From assembly GCA_036873135.1 (NCBI GenBank), contig JAPTYO010000024.1, forward strand, positions 1,860,001 through 1,924,000: 64,000 bases of DNA, in the 5' to 3' direction. The notes beneath the pieces are model-generated. The model made no database searches. It saw nothing but the letters and a program-made list of their open reading frames with translations, and was not told the origin of the DNA. Of this stretch, positions 11,701 through 20,015 are shown piece after piece. Source of the stretch: Clarkia xantiana subsp. parviflora (Eukaryota; Streptophyta; Magnoliopsida; Myrtales; Onagraceae). The position numbers and the translations under genes are program-made. How positions within the stretch are numbered: the stretch's first letter is position 1; the number at the start of each line of letters is the position of its first letter.

Positions 11701-13082
11701 TGGCTAGGTAACCTAGATACAGAGATCAGATTGAACTTGAAGTCAGGGACCAAGAGTATGTTGGTCAATGTGAATCCACTTGAGAAAGAGCAAGAACCAA
11801 CATGAGTCACTTTGCATTTGTGACCATTTGGCAAGTGCACATATTGGTGATCAGAATCACTTTTCTTCAAATCATGTAGCCACTCAATTTGATGAGTGAT
11901 GTGATTAGTAGCACCTGAGTCAACTATCCAAACCATAGAATCACTAGATATACCTGCCATGTTGACATGAGCTTGATCCATATCTTCAAAGCTTAGAGGT
12001 GTATGATCAAAATGATCATTATGGGCAGCAACATGTTGGATCCTTTTGTCAGCTGTGCCATGAAATATCCTTTTGTCCCTGGCTGCCACGTGCTCAATTG
12101 TGCTTGAGTTGCCACCTTCTTCAACAATGTTGGCTGAATTCCAATTCCTCTTAGGAGCATTTGGATTGGTTTGATGAATTGGGTGATCATATGGGTAGCC
12201 ATGCTTGATGTAGCAATTGTCTTCAATGTGACCTCTCTTGCCACAATAGTTGCAAGTATTGAGTGGTCTCCCACTTGAAGGATTAAAGTTGCCTCTTCCA
12301 AAACCATTTCCTCTTCCAATGCCATTGCCTCTTGCAAAGCCTCTACCCCTTGCATATCCTCTTCCATTACCTCTACCACCACCATAGGATGGATGCTTTC
12401 CAGTGAACAAGGCAGTTGCCTCACCCACATCACCAATGGAACCAAAGATGGTCCCTTTTCTTTCTTCTTGTACCAATACAGAGAAGGCAATGCTAAGAGA
12501 GGGAAGTGGTTGTCTCATAAGCAAGGTGCTCCTAATGTGTCCATAGGAGTCATTCAGTCCCAAGAGAAATGCCATCAACTTCTGCTTCTCCTTGTGTTCA
12601 TTAACAATGGCAATGTCCCCAGCACATTGAAGATCCAAATCATCAATAGAGGCAAGAGCATCCCAGAGTTGCTTCATTTTGGCAAAGTACTCAGTGATGG
12701 AGAGCACACCTTGAGATGTTTGGTAAATCTCCCTTGTTAATTGGAAGATTTGTGTGCCATCCACTTTATCAAACATCTCCTTCAAGTCATTCCAAATCCT
12801 TGGCCACATATTCCTCAACCATGCCTTGACAATTGCATTTGCTCTATCCCATTTCACTCTATCATTGACATCAACATCCAATCTTGTGAATGTGCCATCT
12901 ATAAAACCAAGCTTGTTCTTCACCAACAAGCCTTCCCTGATTGATGTGCTCCAAACATGATAGTTGGAGGTTCCTTGAAGTTGGAAAGGGATGAGCATAT
13001 GGCCAGTGGTGTCTGAGGGGTGTATGTAAAGGGGGTCATCAACATTGGTTTCTTGAGCCATATTGTAACCCAAGCAACACAA
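8751..13082 (-). CDS. COP-in Gag-Pol polyprotein, nearly intact, C-terminal tail frameshifted
   Basis: One 1,443-residue frame encodes a full copia polyprotein. Gag covers about residues 20-260 (NYHVWSTSIREGL), then Gly/Arg-rich repeats and a CCHC knuckle (CNYCGKRGHIEDNC, about 277-290). The protease motif is WIVDSGATNHIT (about 386). The integrase zinc part (RWHRRLGHVS...CTICPLAK) and core (HMDLWGPY, LRSDNGTEF, QQNGRVERK) follow. RT has YHMDVNNAFLQGDL and LTYVDDLLI; RNase H has FCDSDWA, SSAEAEY and HTDSQAA. An ATG at 13061 (MAQETNVDDP) is a better start than 13082, with G at +4. Near 8818 one base is missing relative to the family: the usual ADLLTKAL-type tail lies in another frame and the last residues are aberrant. 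All catalytic motifs precede this break. Confidence 0.96.
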   Translation of the reverse strand: MCCLGYNMAQETNVDDPLYIHPSDTTGHMLIPFQLQGTSNYHVWSTSIREGLLVKNKLGFIDGTFTRLDVDVNDRVKWDRANAIVKAWLRNMWPRIWNDLKEMFDKVDGTQIFQLTREIYQTSQGVLSITEYFAKMKQLWDALASIDDLDLQCAGDIAIVNEHKEKQKLMAFLLGLNDSYGHIRSTLLMRQPLPSLSIAFSVLVQEERKGTIFGSIGDVGEATALFTGKHPSYGGGRGNGRGYARGRGFARGNGIGRGNGFGRGNFNPSSGRPLNTCNYCGKRGHIEDNCYIKHGYPYDHPIHQTNPNAPKRNWNSANIVEEGGNSSTIEHVAARDKRIFHGTADKRIQHVAAHNDHFDHTPLSFEDMDQAHVNMAGISSDSMVWIVDSGATNHITHQIEWLHDLKKSDSDHQYVHLPNGHKCKVTHVGSCSFSSGFTLTNILLVPDFKFNLISVSRLPSQLNCKVIFTCDHVLLQGQSGKSMVIGKWNRGLYTLKDVVPSSPRKLEAACLENKDEVLRWHRRLGHVSEQYLNHLDVLGLNKTYGCIKQCTICPLAKQSRFSFPISDSIASKPFDLIHMDLWGPYKVPTFKNNQYFLTIVDDHSRTTWVYLMRHKSDTFLHIKNFLIMVKNQFGKMVKTLRSDNGTEFINPVCKGLLLQFGILHQTSCVHTPQQNGRVERKHRDILNIARAIRFQASMPLRHWGYCILNACYLLNRLPTSILKFKSPIEVLYGKAPSLHHLRTIGCLCFSTKLNNHDKFSPRAEPCILMGYSTSQKGYLVMNISNSVFHVSRDVHFHEDIFPFSMSKDALKALIPSCLGVKQPFEDFPPEDPFYFDMDASNNTPPIEVATPQMDDQAAQIEDQPPQQPIEEEAPQPSNLRRSLRIAQLHPPPPRRSARLAELKQRSSSNAIFGMEKYVSYDNLGPQYKCFLAAFDKIKEPTTYKQAIKDPKWILAMKEEMQALQNNNTWEVMELPQGKSSIGCKWVFKVKYNSDGSIKRYKARLVAKGFTQIEGTDFNETFSPVVKMDTVRIILALAAAKSWGLYHMDVNNAFLQGDLNEEVYMDIPQGFNHSKSLEGYPKHVCKLNKSLYGLKQASRQWNIKLTQTLLKNGYKQCASDHSLFTKIQGDDKVFLLTYVDDLLITGSNTKMINQLKNTLQTHFKLKDLGDLRYFLGLEVARSDRGLVINQRKYAIELIEDAGLGAARPAETPMEFNVKLTTHEYDKATHSNTDDTLLEDATSYRRIIGKLLYLTMTRPDISFSVQRLSQFVDKPKKSHHDAVIRVIRYIKGTPGQGLIYPSNNKLNLSLFCDSDWAACPFSRKSVSAYCVKLGEAMIAWKVKKQDTISLSSAEAEYRFLRVAIQEALWVGRILKELGIQVNLPIPIHTDSQAAVKIAKNPMFHERTKHIELDCHFTRHHIQQGILVSITFLQRNNLLTCLPRHW

Positions 13083-13799
13083 GTAGGTATCAAATTTGAG
13101 TCAGAGGAATCCAAATCCAAGAAATCAGCTGCCAGAAATCCAAGCAAAATCGCATACACAAGTTGCACTACAAACAAAAGTAGTACACTAAGGTTGTTGA
13201 TAGTAGGACAAAATCCAGCTCACCCTATGGTATTGTTCGTACAAATCCGCAATGAGATTTGTGATATTCAAAGCTTGAAATTCAACAGAAATGGATTAGA
13301 AGCCATTCTCCATTGATGAAAACTCAGAATTCTTGAAGATATGAACACAAAGCTCAAAGTAGTCACAAATACTCCTCAGCCGAGCAATGTGTATGCAAGG
13401 GAATTCAAGCAATGAATATCCAGGTATCAAGTAAGGGGCGCAGCTGAAATAAGTTCAAAATCCATATCCAAATCCAGAGAAACAATACAAACTCCAGAAA
13501 ATGATAGTATCAAACACGCAATCAGCTCAACAAGGCTGAATTCTTCAAGAACAAGCAAACTAGTACTAAGTCATCTTGGCTTTGCTTAGTCTAGGTGCAG
13601 ATCTACCTTATGCGTGTTGAGTTCTTGGAATTCCACTTACTAGATGTCCATTCTTAAGTAAGAAATGGATTCTTGAAGTAGAAAAGATGATCCACGAAGC
13701 TGAAGTTGCAAATCCACACTTGAACAAGGTGAATGTTAAGGCAAAACTTCAAAGAATCTTGGTTTTCTTTAGCTTTGTGGTTGTGCCGCCATTTGAGGT
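13083..13799 (-). other. Untranslated leader of COP-in
   Basis: About 0.7 kb between primer-binding site and polyprotein start. No frame of note. It would contain the packaging signal, which is not recognisable by eye. Confidence 0.7.
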
Positions 13800-13812
13800 G
13801 GCTCTGATACCA
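13800..13812 (-). promoter_or_regulatory. Primer-binding site of COP-in (initiator tRNA-Met)
   Basis: The minus strand reads TGGTATCAGAGCC immediately after the 5' LTR, the usual complement of the 3' end of plant initiator tRNA-Met. Confidence 0.95.
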
Positions 13813-14088
13813 TATAAGCTTTAGTAGATTGAATCATTTGTTGATTGATGATTAGGGATTACAATGCAATAGGTAAACTATATATACTAGGTGATAGGGA
13901 TCACCAACTAGGACTAACTATGCTATGTGCCTAACTTGGTGCACCAAGGTGCATACACCATGTAACATGTACTACATGATATATGCACCATATAATAGCC
14001 TTATACAATCATCTAATGACATGATGGAAGTAAATGTAAGTGTAAGTAACAAGTTGCAATGTGAGCATATCAACTTATATACTCTATA
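13813..14088 (-). repeat. 5' LTR of COP-in
   Basis: 276 bp, TA...TA ends, followed by GTTAC. The palindromic ATATATATA segment near its middle could serve as the TATA element; this is a guess. Confidence 0.95.
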
Positions 14089-14640
14089 GTTACGCTGTGG
14101 GCCTAGTAGCAAGATTCCAATCAGACCATGGCTATCAACATTTAAAGCTGTAAAGTGGATCATACGATATCTGAAAGGTACTACCAACTACATACTGTGC
14201 TATGAGGGCATGAAGTTAGAATTGACCGGATTCAGTGATGCCGACCATGGTGGCGATCCAGACGATCTTTAGTCCACCACAGGAGGAGTGTTTCTCCTTC
14301 CTGATGCCGCCATTTCATGGACGAGCAAGAAGCAATCATGTGTCACGCTGTCTACGATGGAATCAGAATTCGTTGCTCTCTCCAAAAATGCACAGGAAGC
14401 GGTTTGGCTGAAATTGCTTCTTACTGCGCTGCTTGATGGCGATGTCGGGAGTAAACTTGTGAAGGTGTTCTCCGACAGTCAGGCAGTGATTGCGGCAGTA
14501 AAGAATCCTAAGTACCGTAGTAGGACTAAACACAATGATGTGAAATATAATTATGCTAAATATATGGTAGAAGATAATATAATCACTTTAGAATACTCGC
14601 CCACTGATGATATGGTGGCGGACCCACTAACTAAACCATA
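14089..14640 (+). pseudogene. COP-1 RNase H domain (continuation after COP-in)
   Basis: Continues the COP-1 frame: YAVGLVARFQSDHG, RYLKGTTNY, LTGFSDADHGGD (first RNase H Asp), then SWTSKKQSCVTLSTMESEFVALS (second acidic), VFSDSQAVIAAVKNP (third) and the tail YSPTDDMVADPLTKP. A TAG stop interrupts it after DDL near 14270. Decayed copia RNase H, same family as COP-2 at 59000-59560. Confidence 0.9.
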
Positions 14641-15807
14641 ACGCGGGTAGACATTTGAAAAGCATGTTAAACTGCTTGGATTGCGTAGGGTTTAAATGTG
14701 GGAATGTAAATTGTGATAACATTTTGATGAATTTGAAGTTACATTTTGATAAATGAAAGAATTTCAATTTGAGTTTATGATTCATCAACGTCGTAATGTT
14801 TGATTACATCGGATTTTACGGTCTATAAACTAAGTCTTAGGAGGACGCAATCCGCTGCATAAATTATGTCGAGTGTGGGCCTTGCCTTGTCACACGGGCA
14901 CGGTCGTCTTTTAGGAGAGGGGGTCCTCTTCCTAAGAAAGACTGACTAAGAACCAGTTGGGAAACTTGGTTATGCAAAACGATCATTTGGTTTCGGAGTA
15001 ACGCGATATGATCTTTGTTTTTCACTTCGTCGGTGATGAACTATGTTCGACATTAACCACATTCTGGGCCAGATGAAACTCTACGATAAAATCATTGACA
15101 TTTACCACACTTGACGATGTTCGGGTATACTATCGACACGTGCTTCATACTACGCGTGCCACGTTCGACCATGGGGTCATGCTCGGTTGTGCTAGATAGA
15201 ATCCTCACGATTCGGAAGGGCGCAAACTTCTTCACATCGAGCGTGTGATTGATCCCGGGAGCCTTATGAAGAGGCACCCAAAGTATCCTCATGGACTTAG
15301 AACTCATACCTAGGGTCAGGCTCAATGTTCGCTTCCCGGCGTTTGAGCGCAGTGCTGAAGATAAAGACCAAGTTACCACGTATTTGGAAACCGGTTGAGT
15401 TTGACTAAGGGTATGAGCGACGTGGATGGTCAAGTTCACCTGTATTTCACCGACTCTTGTATTCACTAGATGGCCACCAACCGGATATTAGTTGAAGGTT
15501 GTGAATACTTGTGCGGATGCCTTGGAGAAGTATTCCTATGTGGAAACTAGGCAATTGGAAAATTATCAGTTGACCTAAGATACAGCACGATACAAATTGG
15601 TGTTTTTAACAGGTTGATTTGAGATAGGGAATCAACGTTCCGCAGGCGCTACAACACTCCTAACAGATGAGTAGCACGATGCCCTTCGAATCCGCCGATC
15701 GCACGGCAAACCTCGGATGAACTATTCAGAAGCAGGGGCAGGATCAGAAGAGTGAAATGTTGATGCGATTTGGAGAACAATATATTAACAGGCACCCTCC
15801 CATTCTG
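14641..15807 (+). other. Long 3' untranslated region of COP-1
   Basis: 1.2 kb between RNase H and the LTR without a credible gene. The same region exists in COP-2 (59560-60690) at recognisable similarity, including GTCTATAAACTAAGTC and the TGCTTCATACT.CGCGTGCCACGTTCGACCA block. The 124-codon minus-strand frame at 15092-15466 is not intact in COP-2, so it is not treated as a gene. Confidence 0.7.
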
Positions 15808-15819
15808 CCGAGTGGGAGC
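15808..15819 (+). promoter_or_regulatory. Polypurine tract of COP-1
   Basis: GAGTGGGAGC lies directly before the LTR start, and identically in COP-2 at 60696-60705. Confidence 0.8.
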
Positions 15820-16512
15820 TGTTAGCATATGGTGACTGGGCGCCTAATTGGTAGCCCATTAATATGTTTACGTTACCTAAGATATTGGGTAAATGTCACA
15901 TTAGGGAAATTGGGCTTGACCCAAATCCCAATTGACATGAGAGGCCCAAAATATTGGTTCTCTCTTATACATGGCCGGCCGAAATTGTATGTAGGGGCAA
16001 AGTGTACTTTTGTCTACTTTCCTCCTCCTATAAATAAATGGTGTTAGGGTTTTATTTTGGGTAATTCACAATTCCTCCCAAGTGGTGATTTGAGAAAAAA
16101 AAAAAAAACTCCCCCCTAGAACACAGTTTCGGCCGAACCATATTGCACCACCATGGTTGTGCTAATTTTCTTGGAGCAAATCACTCTGTAGATCCGTCCC
16201 TTCCAAGAATCGATCAGAGACTTTACTGTTGAGATAATACCGCGTAGGACTTCCTTAACAAGAACTTCTATGGGTTCCGTCCGGTGGGTCGTGAACTACC
16301 TCAGCAGGATCCTTGGGGACTACGGAAAGGGTTTAAGGTATGTGCATATTTTCCGCTGCGTAATTCTGATTACAAGCATGTACCTTGTTTATGTTTCCGT
16401 AGTAATCTGCCTCGTAATCCAACATGTATGTGCACCATATTCCGCAACGTAATTAGTTACCTTGCACGTATCTTATTTTGTTTCAATAGTATTTATCCCC
16501 TATAATCCTACA
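15820..16512 (+). repeat. 3' LTR of COP-1
   Basis: 693 bp from TGTTAGCATATGG to ...CCTACA. A TATA box (TATAAATA) lies at 16029-16036 after CTCCTCC, and a run of 13 A occurs near 16097. It aligns in order with the COP-2 LTR (60706-62484, once the hAT insertion is removed): TTGGTAGCCCAT, GGCCGGCCGAAAT, CTCCTATAAATAA, AATCGATCAGAG. Confidence 0.85.
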
Positions 16513-17756
16513 CATGTCTGTAGTCTGATCTACACGGACATTCTAAAAAGCAGGTCTAGTCGTGTATATAGATATGTCAGCCACAACACAAATTTTCGTG
16601 CAGATCAGGACATATAAAAAGCAGTTCCGTTACAGATCGTATTTTTGTATTGACTCAGAAAATGCCACCCCAATATCAATGCCACGAAAAGTACGGAGCT
16701 ATTTTGAACTAAATATAATTTGGCTACTGTTGACAGTGATGTTAAAATTTAATATAGTCCGATTTAAGTAAATTTTCATAGTCCAATTTGAGTGGAGGAA
16801 AATGTGAAAATTGTTTGTACCACATTGAAAAGAATTACTCTGTTCTCATTATTTTCCTATATAATAATTTTTTTTTTCTTTCTCGATATAATATATGAAA
16901 AAATGGTACCTTTTTTTAAGGTTAAATGTCCACTTTTCTCGAAGTCCATATTTTGAGAATCCAACTTCCCGCTTTAAATCATTCTCATTTGATCCTTGTG
17001 TTGACGAATTACTTAATTCTCCCCAAGTCATTGTTTGATGTTTTGTCGTGTTTGACATTTCTACTTTTTTTATTGATCATTGTTTTTTTTTCTTATCTCA
17101 AGTCGTAGGTGTCGGCTTTCCTATTATTATTTGAATTCAGGTACCGGTTCAGTTGCATTAAACAAATTTTGTGTTTGATTCGATTCAATGACACTGTTAT
17201 CATGGGAGTTGATTGTCTCGTGTTAAACCTTGTTGCATAACCTGAATGTAAGGTGGAGCGAAATTGCATAAAAGAGATTGTGATCCGCACGTGCCTCTGT
17301 ATTAAAAATCACTTTTGTTGTTCAATTGATTTTTGTACCAATTTCGACAGTGTGCATATTTACATATTAATTTACGGAATTGCATATTAAACATAAAAAC
17401 TCTACCAATTCTGATTAGTCCTTAAAATTTTAAAATATTGCAATTTGGTCATTTGACTTTGTAAATTGCAAATTCCATATATTTCCAAGAAGAATACCAT
17501 ACGACAATTTGTATAAATTTGAATCATCTCCTAATAAAAGATGTATTTTAGGGGGATTTGGTGCTACGTGAAATTAAAATGTGATATTACAAATAATTTA
17601 TGAACTTAATGGGTTGATTCGTAATCAGTGATATAATAAAGACTAGGTAGTTGAACCGCGCGTTGCGCGGTGAATTATTTATTCATGTATATTACAATTA
17701 ATTTGATTACTTTTTGTTGTTTAAAATAATTTATTTAATGCAAATGAAATACTACA
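16513..17756. other. AT-rich DNA, no gene recognised
   Basis: Short frames only. Contains the GC palindrome CCGCGCGTTGCGCGG at 17656-17670, directly after GACTAGGTAGTTGAA. The stretch 17640-17756 may continue at 27852-28084 and 35507-36420 once NA-1, TAT-B and TAT-C are removed. Confidence 0.6.
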
Positions 17757-18506
17757 TGTTAGGTTCTAAGTTTCAGGTCAACGGGCGGTCGACCTAAGCC
17801 TTATTCCTCACTGGAGAAATTGTGGGTTCGGTGCTCCTAAGTCTTGTCGTCCTGATCTGTATCTTTCTGTCCTTTGCCTTCTCTTCTCTTCGTGCCCTGC
17901 AAGAGGGACAATATCGAGCACGGAGGGGGGGTGGTGCTTGATGTACTCTCTCCGATGCCTAAGTCAGTACTATACTTTTAGAGAGATAAAGCTAGAGAGA
18001 TGTTAGAGCTAAATTGCATACTTAGCCAAGATGATCTAATGAATGGTGGAAAGGTTGTATTTATAGGCAACGGTGTCATTAAGGTGGCTTAATAACATCG
18101 TTAACCTTTAAGCACAATTAATTAGCCCTTAATCACGTAATTAAAACCTTAAAGCACGGAGAGGTTGGCGGAAATAAACTGAGTATCGGAGTCGGAAAGC
18201 GGTGCCGGGGCCCTTGGGGGGGAGAAAATCCGACCCCCAAGGGTAGGGGTTGGGTGTGGCCACCCAACCCCTCCCTAGGGGAGATCGGGTTGGTTGACCC
18301 GATCTCCCCTAGGGGAGGTCGGGTGTGGCCACCCGACCTCACCTAGGTGAGTTTGCCTCGGTCCGGACGAGTATTTTGGCCTCGTCCGGATCGTTGGCGT
18401 TTCCGCGGGGTGTTTGGGTCGAAGTTTCGATTTACAATCATTGACGGGGTGATCAAAATAAAACGATTCGGAAGTCAACGGGTTCAAATTGGGCGTATAT
18501 CCATCA
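17757..18506 (-). repeat. 3' LTR of NA-1
   Basis: 750 bp, TGTTAGGTTC...GGGCGTATATCCATCA. TATA box at 18058-18065 on the minus strand. Three GC-rich palindromes at 18245-18343 lie upstream of it, plus a GTCCGGACGAG...CTCGTCCGGA inverted repeat at 18361-18390. Confidence 0.92.
18245..18390. repeat. Hairpin array in NA-1 3' LTR (3 palindromes plus GTCCGGAC pair)
   Basis: Consecutive imperfect palindromes of about 30 bp, core GATCGGGTTGG..GACCCGATC or GGTCGGGTG.GGCCACCCGACC, separated by CCCTAGGGG. They sit in U3, about 180-330 bp upstream of the TATA box. Confidence 0.85.
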
Positions 18507-18522
18507 CATGCCCCTGAGTCAA
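18507..18522 (-). promoter_or_regulatory. Polypurine-like tract of NA-1
   Basis: The minus strand reads GACTCAGGGGCATG before the LTR; the same block is next to the NA-3 LTR at 63650. Not purely purine, but in the right place. Confidence 0.6.
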
Positions 18523-19050
18523 CCAATGGCCTGACCCTTGATTGACTCTATTTTAGGATGGTATGACACGCGCAATTTGAAGCCGGGATTTTACCTTTTG
18601 TCGGAATCCTTACTTACCCATGGATGTGTGTCTCTGACCCTGCCCCCTGTCTTATAAGATAGAGGGATTGTAAATGTTAGAATAGCACGGACACGTGTCC
18701 AAGCACGTGTCCGTCTAAGATGGAAATAATAAATCTATCCCCGCCGTGGGTGTATACTTGGGAGATATACGCTCGCGTGAGGATGCAATATGAATATAGC
18801 TAAACGAGTTCATGCTTCAATTTCATGCCGGGATAAGTCTAAGTGGAGAAAAAATTTAATTTTGGTCAAAAATTTTCTAAGTATAGGATACTTAAAGATA
18901 TACCTATATGGTGTTAACTTGAGTGGAAATATGCCTAACCATAGTCTAAGGGAGGTAAAGATGATAGTTTTTCCTTTAACCCTTAGATCTCTTTTAATTT
19001 TAAATGAAGGGTTGTGATTATGTCACTTTAAAAAACCCTACACCTTTTCA
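18523..19050. other. Region between NA-1 3' LTR and promoter of the antisense gene
   Basis: No gene. Its first part is shared with NA-3 (63650-64000), for example TTGATTGACTCTATTTTAGG and ATGGTATGACACGCGC, so it is an internal part of the family. Confidence 0.7.
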
Positions 19051-19051
19051 A

Positions 19052-19059
19052 ATATATAG
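19052..19059 (+). promoter_or_regulatory. TATA-like box of NA-1 antisense gene
   Basis: AATATATAGAGG, followed by a leader with CACACTTGGAGACCAAGG. Comparable boxes precede the antisense genes of TAT-A, TAT-C and TAT-D. Confidence 0.5.
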
Positions 19060-20015
19060 AGGAGTAAAAAGATTACCTCACTTAGCCACCATTGTCATCT
19101 TTTTCCTTTTTCCTCACACTTGGAGACCAAGGGAGGAATTCTTGCACACCAAGGGAGGGGGCCGGCCAGAAATTCCGGTGGAGGAGGTGGAATTCCGGCC
19201 AGCAGGTCGGGAAAAGGGAGACCACCGGCACGGGGCGGCGACGCGGCAACTGCTGATCGGAACTACGACCCAGCTTGCGGCGGCGTGGAGGGCGGCTGAG
19301 GTGACGGAGACTGCTGCTCGCGACGGCGAGGGCTCCTGCGACTCCGGTGGACGGCCACGGCGGCGGGGCAGACGGGACCAGGCGTAGCTCGGCTCCGGCG
19401 ACGACGAAATCGAATTTCCGGCGAGGGGCTGGTTCCGGTCAACATCAAAGCTCGATTTCCGGACCCGTTTATCAAATCGGGTCGGGTTTTCCAAAGGTCC
19501 AATCTTTTCCTTTCGTTACCGTGTAAAATGTTGATACTTGAATTGCCGATATTCGATTGCCAATGCTTGATTGAATATGTGATTGCCGTAGATAAACGCC
19601 GATTTGGGGAAAAAAATTTTGGGCGGTCGTCCGGAGATAGTGTTTTGTCCGTTTAAACTATTCTCGTTTGAATTTAACGTTGGGGCGCCATTTGTGTGTT
19701 GATTCCCGTTGGGTGGCGTAATCGTAATTTTATCGTTTGAGCAAAATTGTCGGATTTTATTGTTAGTGTGTCCTTGACGTGCGTTTGTTACCTTTGTTGG
19801 ATGCCTCTAAATTTTTGTTTGTTGTTTGTCGGGTGTCGGGGTATGCTCGGTCTTTCCGGAAATCTTCTTGTTTTTACATCTGTCATGTCGTGGCAGGTAA
19901 TGTTTTCGTGGTGGTGTCCCCGTACGCAAACTCTGCAAAGGCGTTACATCTTTCGAAGGATGAGTTAGTTTCTCTTTCTTTCTATTCGTCGCATTGTTTT
20001 CTTTCCTGCCATCAG
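19060..20015 (+). other. Leader of NA-1 antisense gene, with GC-rich patch
   Basis: 19140-19480 is rich in CCGG, GGCGGC and CTCCGGCGAC, like the leader at 540-720. From 19500 it becomes T-rich and ends in a pyrimidine tract and AG at 20014-20015, a likely acceptor. Frames of about 80-127 codons in both directions in the GC patch look like composition artefacts. Confidence 0.5.

Larger units (their letters stand above)
8388..14088 (-). mobile_element. COP-in: complete, young Ty1/copia retrotransposon
   Basis: 5,701 bp with two 276-bp LTRs (8388-8663 and 13813-14088) that differ at two positions only (8535 G/A and 8551 C/A against the other copy). The target duplication GTTAC is perfect at 8383-8387 and 14089-14093. 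A perfect initiator-Met primer-binding site touches the right LTR and a purine tract touches the left LTR. One open polyprotein frame spans the interior. The LTRs start TATA and end TATA rather than TG...CA. It split COP-1's RT/RNase H frame. Two differences in 276 bp make it by far the youngest LTR element here. Confidence 0.97.
7515..16512 (+). mobile_element. COP-1: old Ty1/copia element, truncated on the left by TAT-A and split by COP-in
   Basis: Coding remnants of RT (7515-8387) and RNase H (14089-14640) join across COP-in. They are followed by a 1.2-kb untranslated region, a purine tract and a 3' LTR. Gag, protease, integrase and the 5' LTR would lie beyond TAT-A, outside the window. 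COP-2 (58140-62484) is a second decayed copy of the same family, with the same RT, RNase H, untranslated region and LTR order. Confidence 0.85.

Noticed and set aside
13800..13812. tRNA-like sequences at LTR borders as tRNA genes
   Set aside because: Only 13-20 bases complementary to tRNA 3' ends; these are primer-binding sites, not genes.
15092..15466. Minus-strand frame in the COP-1 3' region as a possible extra gene
   Set aside because: The homologous COP-2 region (60158-60346) has it broken and it has no known domain.
17640..17756. Possible Helitron or other DNA-transposon end around CCGCGCGTTGCGCGG
   Set aside because: The GC palindrome after GACTAGG looks like a known repeat end, but neither a TC start nor a CTRR end with terminal hairpin could be placed.
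19004..19494. Overlapping frames on both strands in the GC-rich leader
   Set aside because: Frames in both directions in CGG-rich DNA are expected by composition and are not kept in TAT-A.
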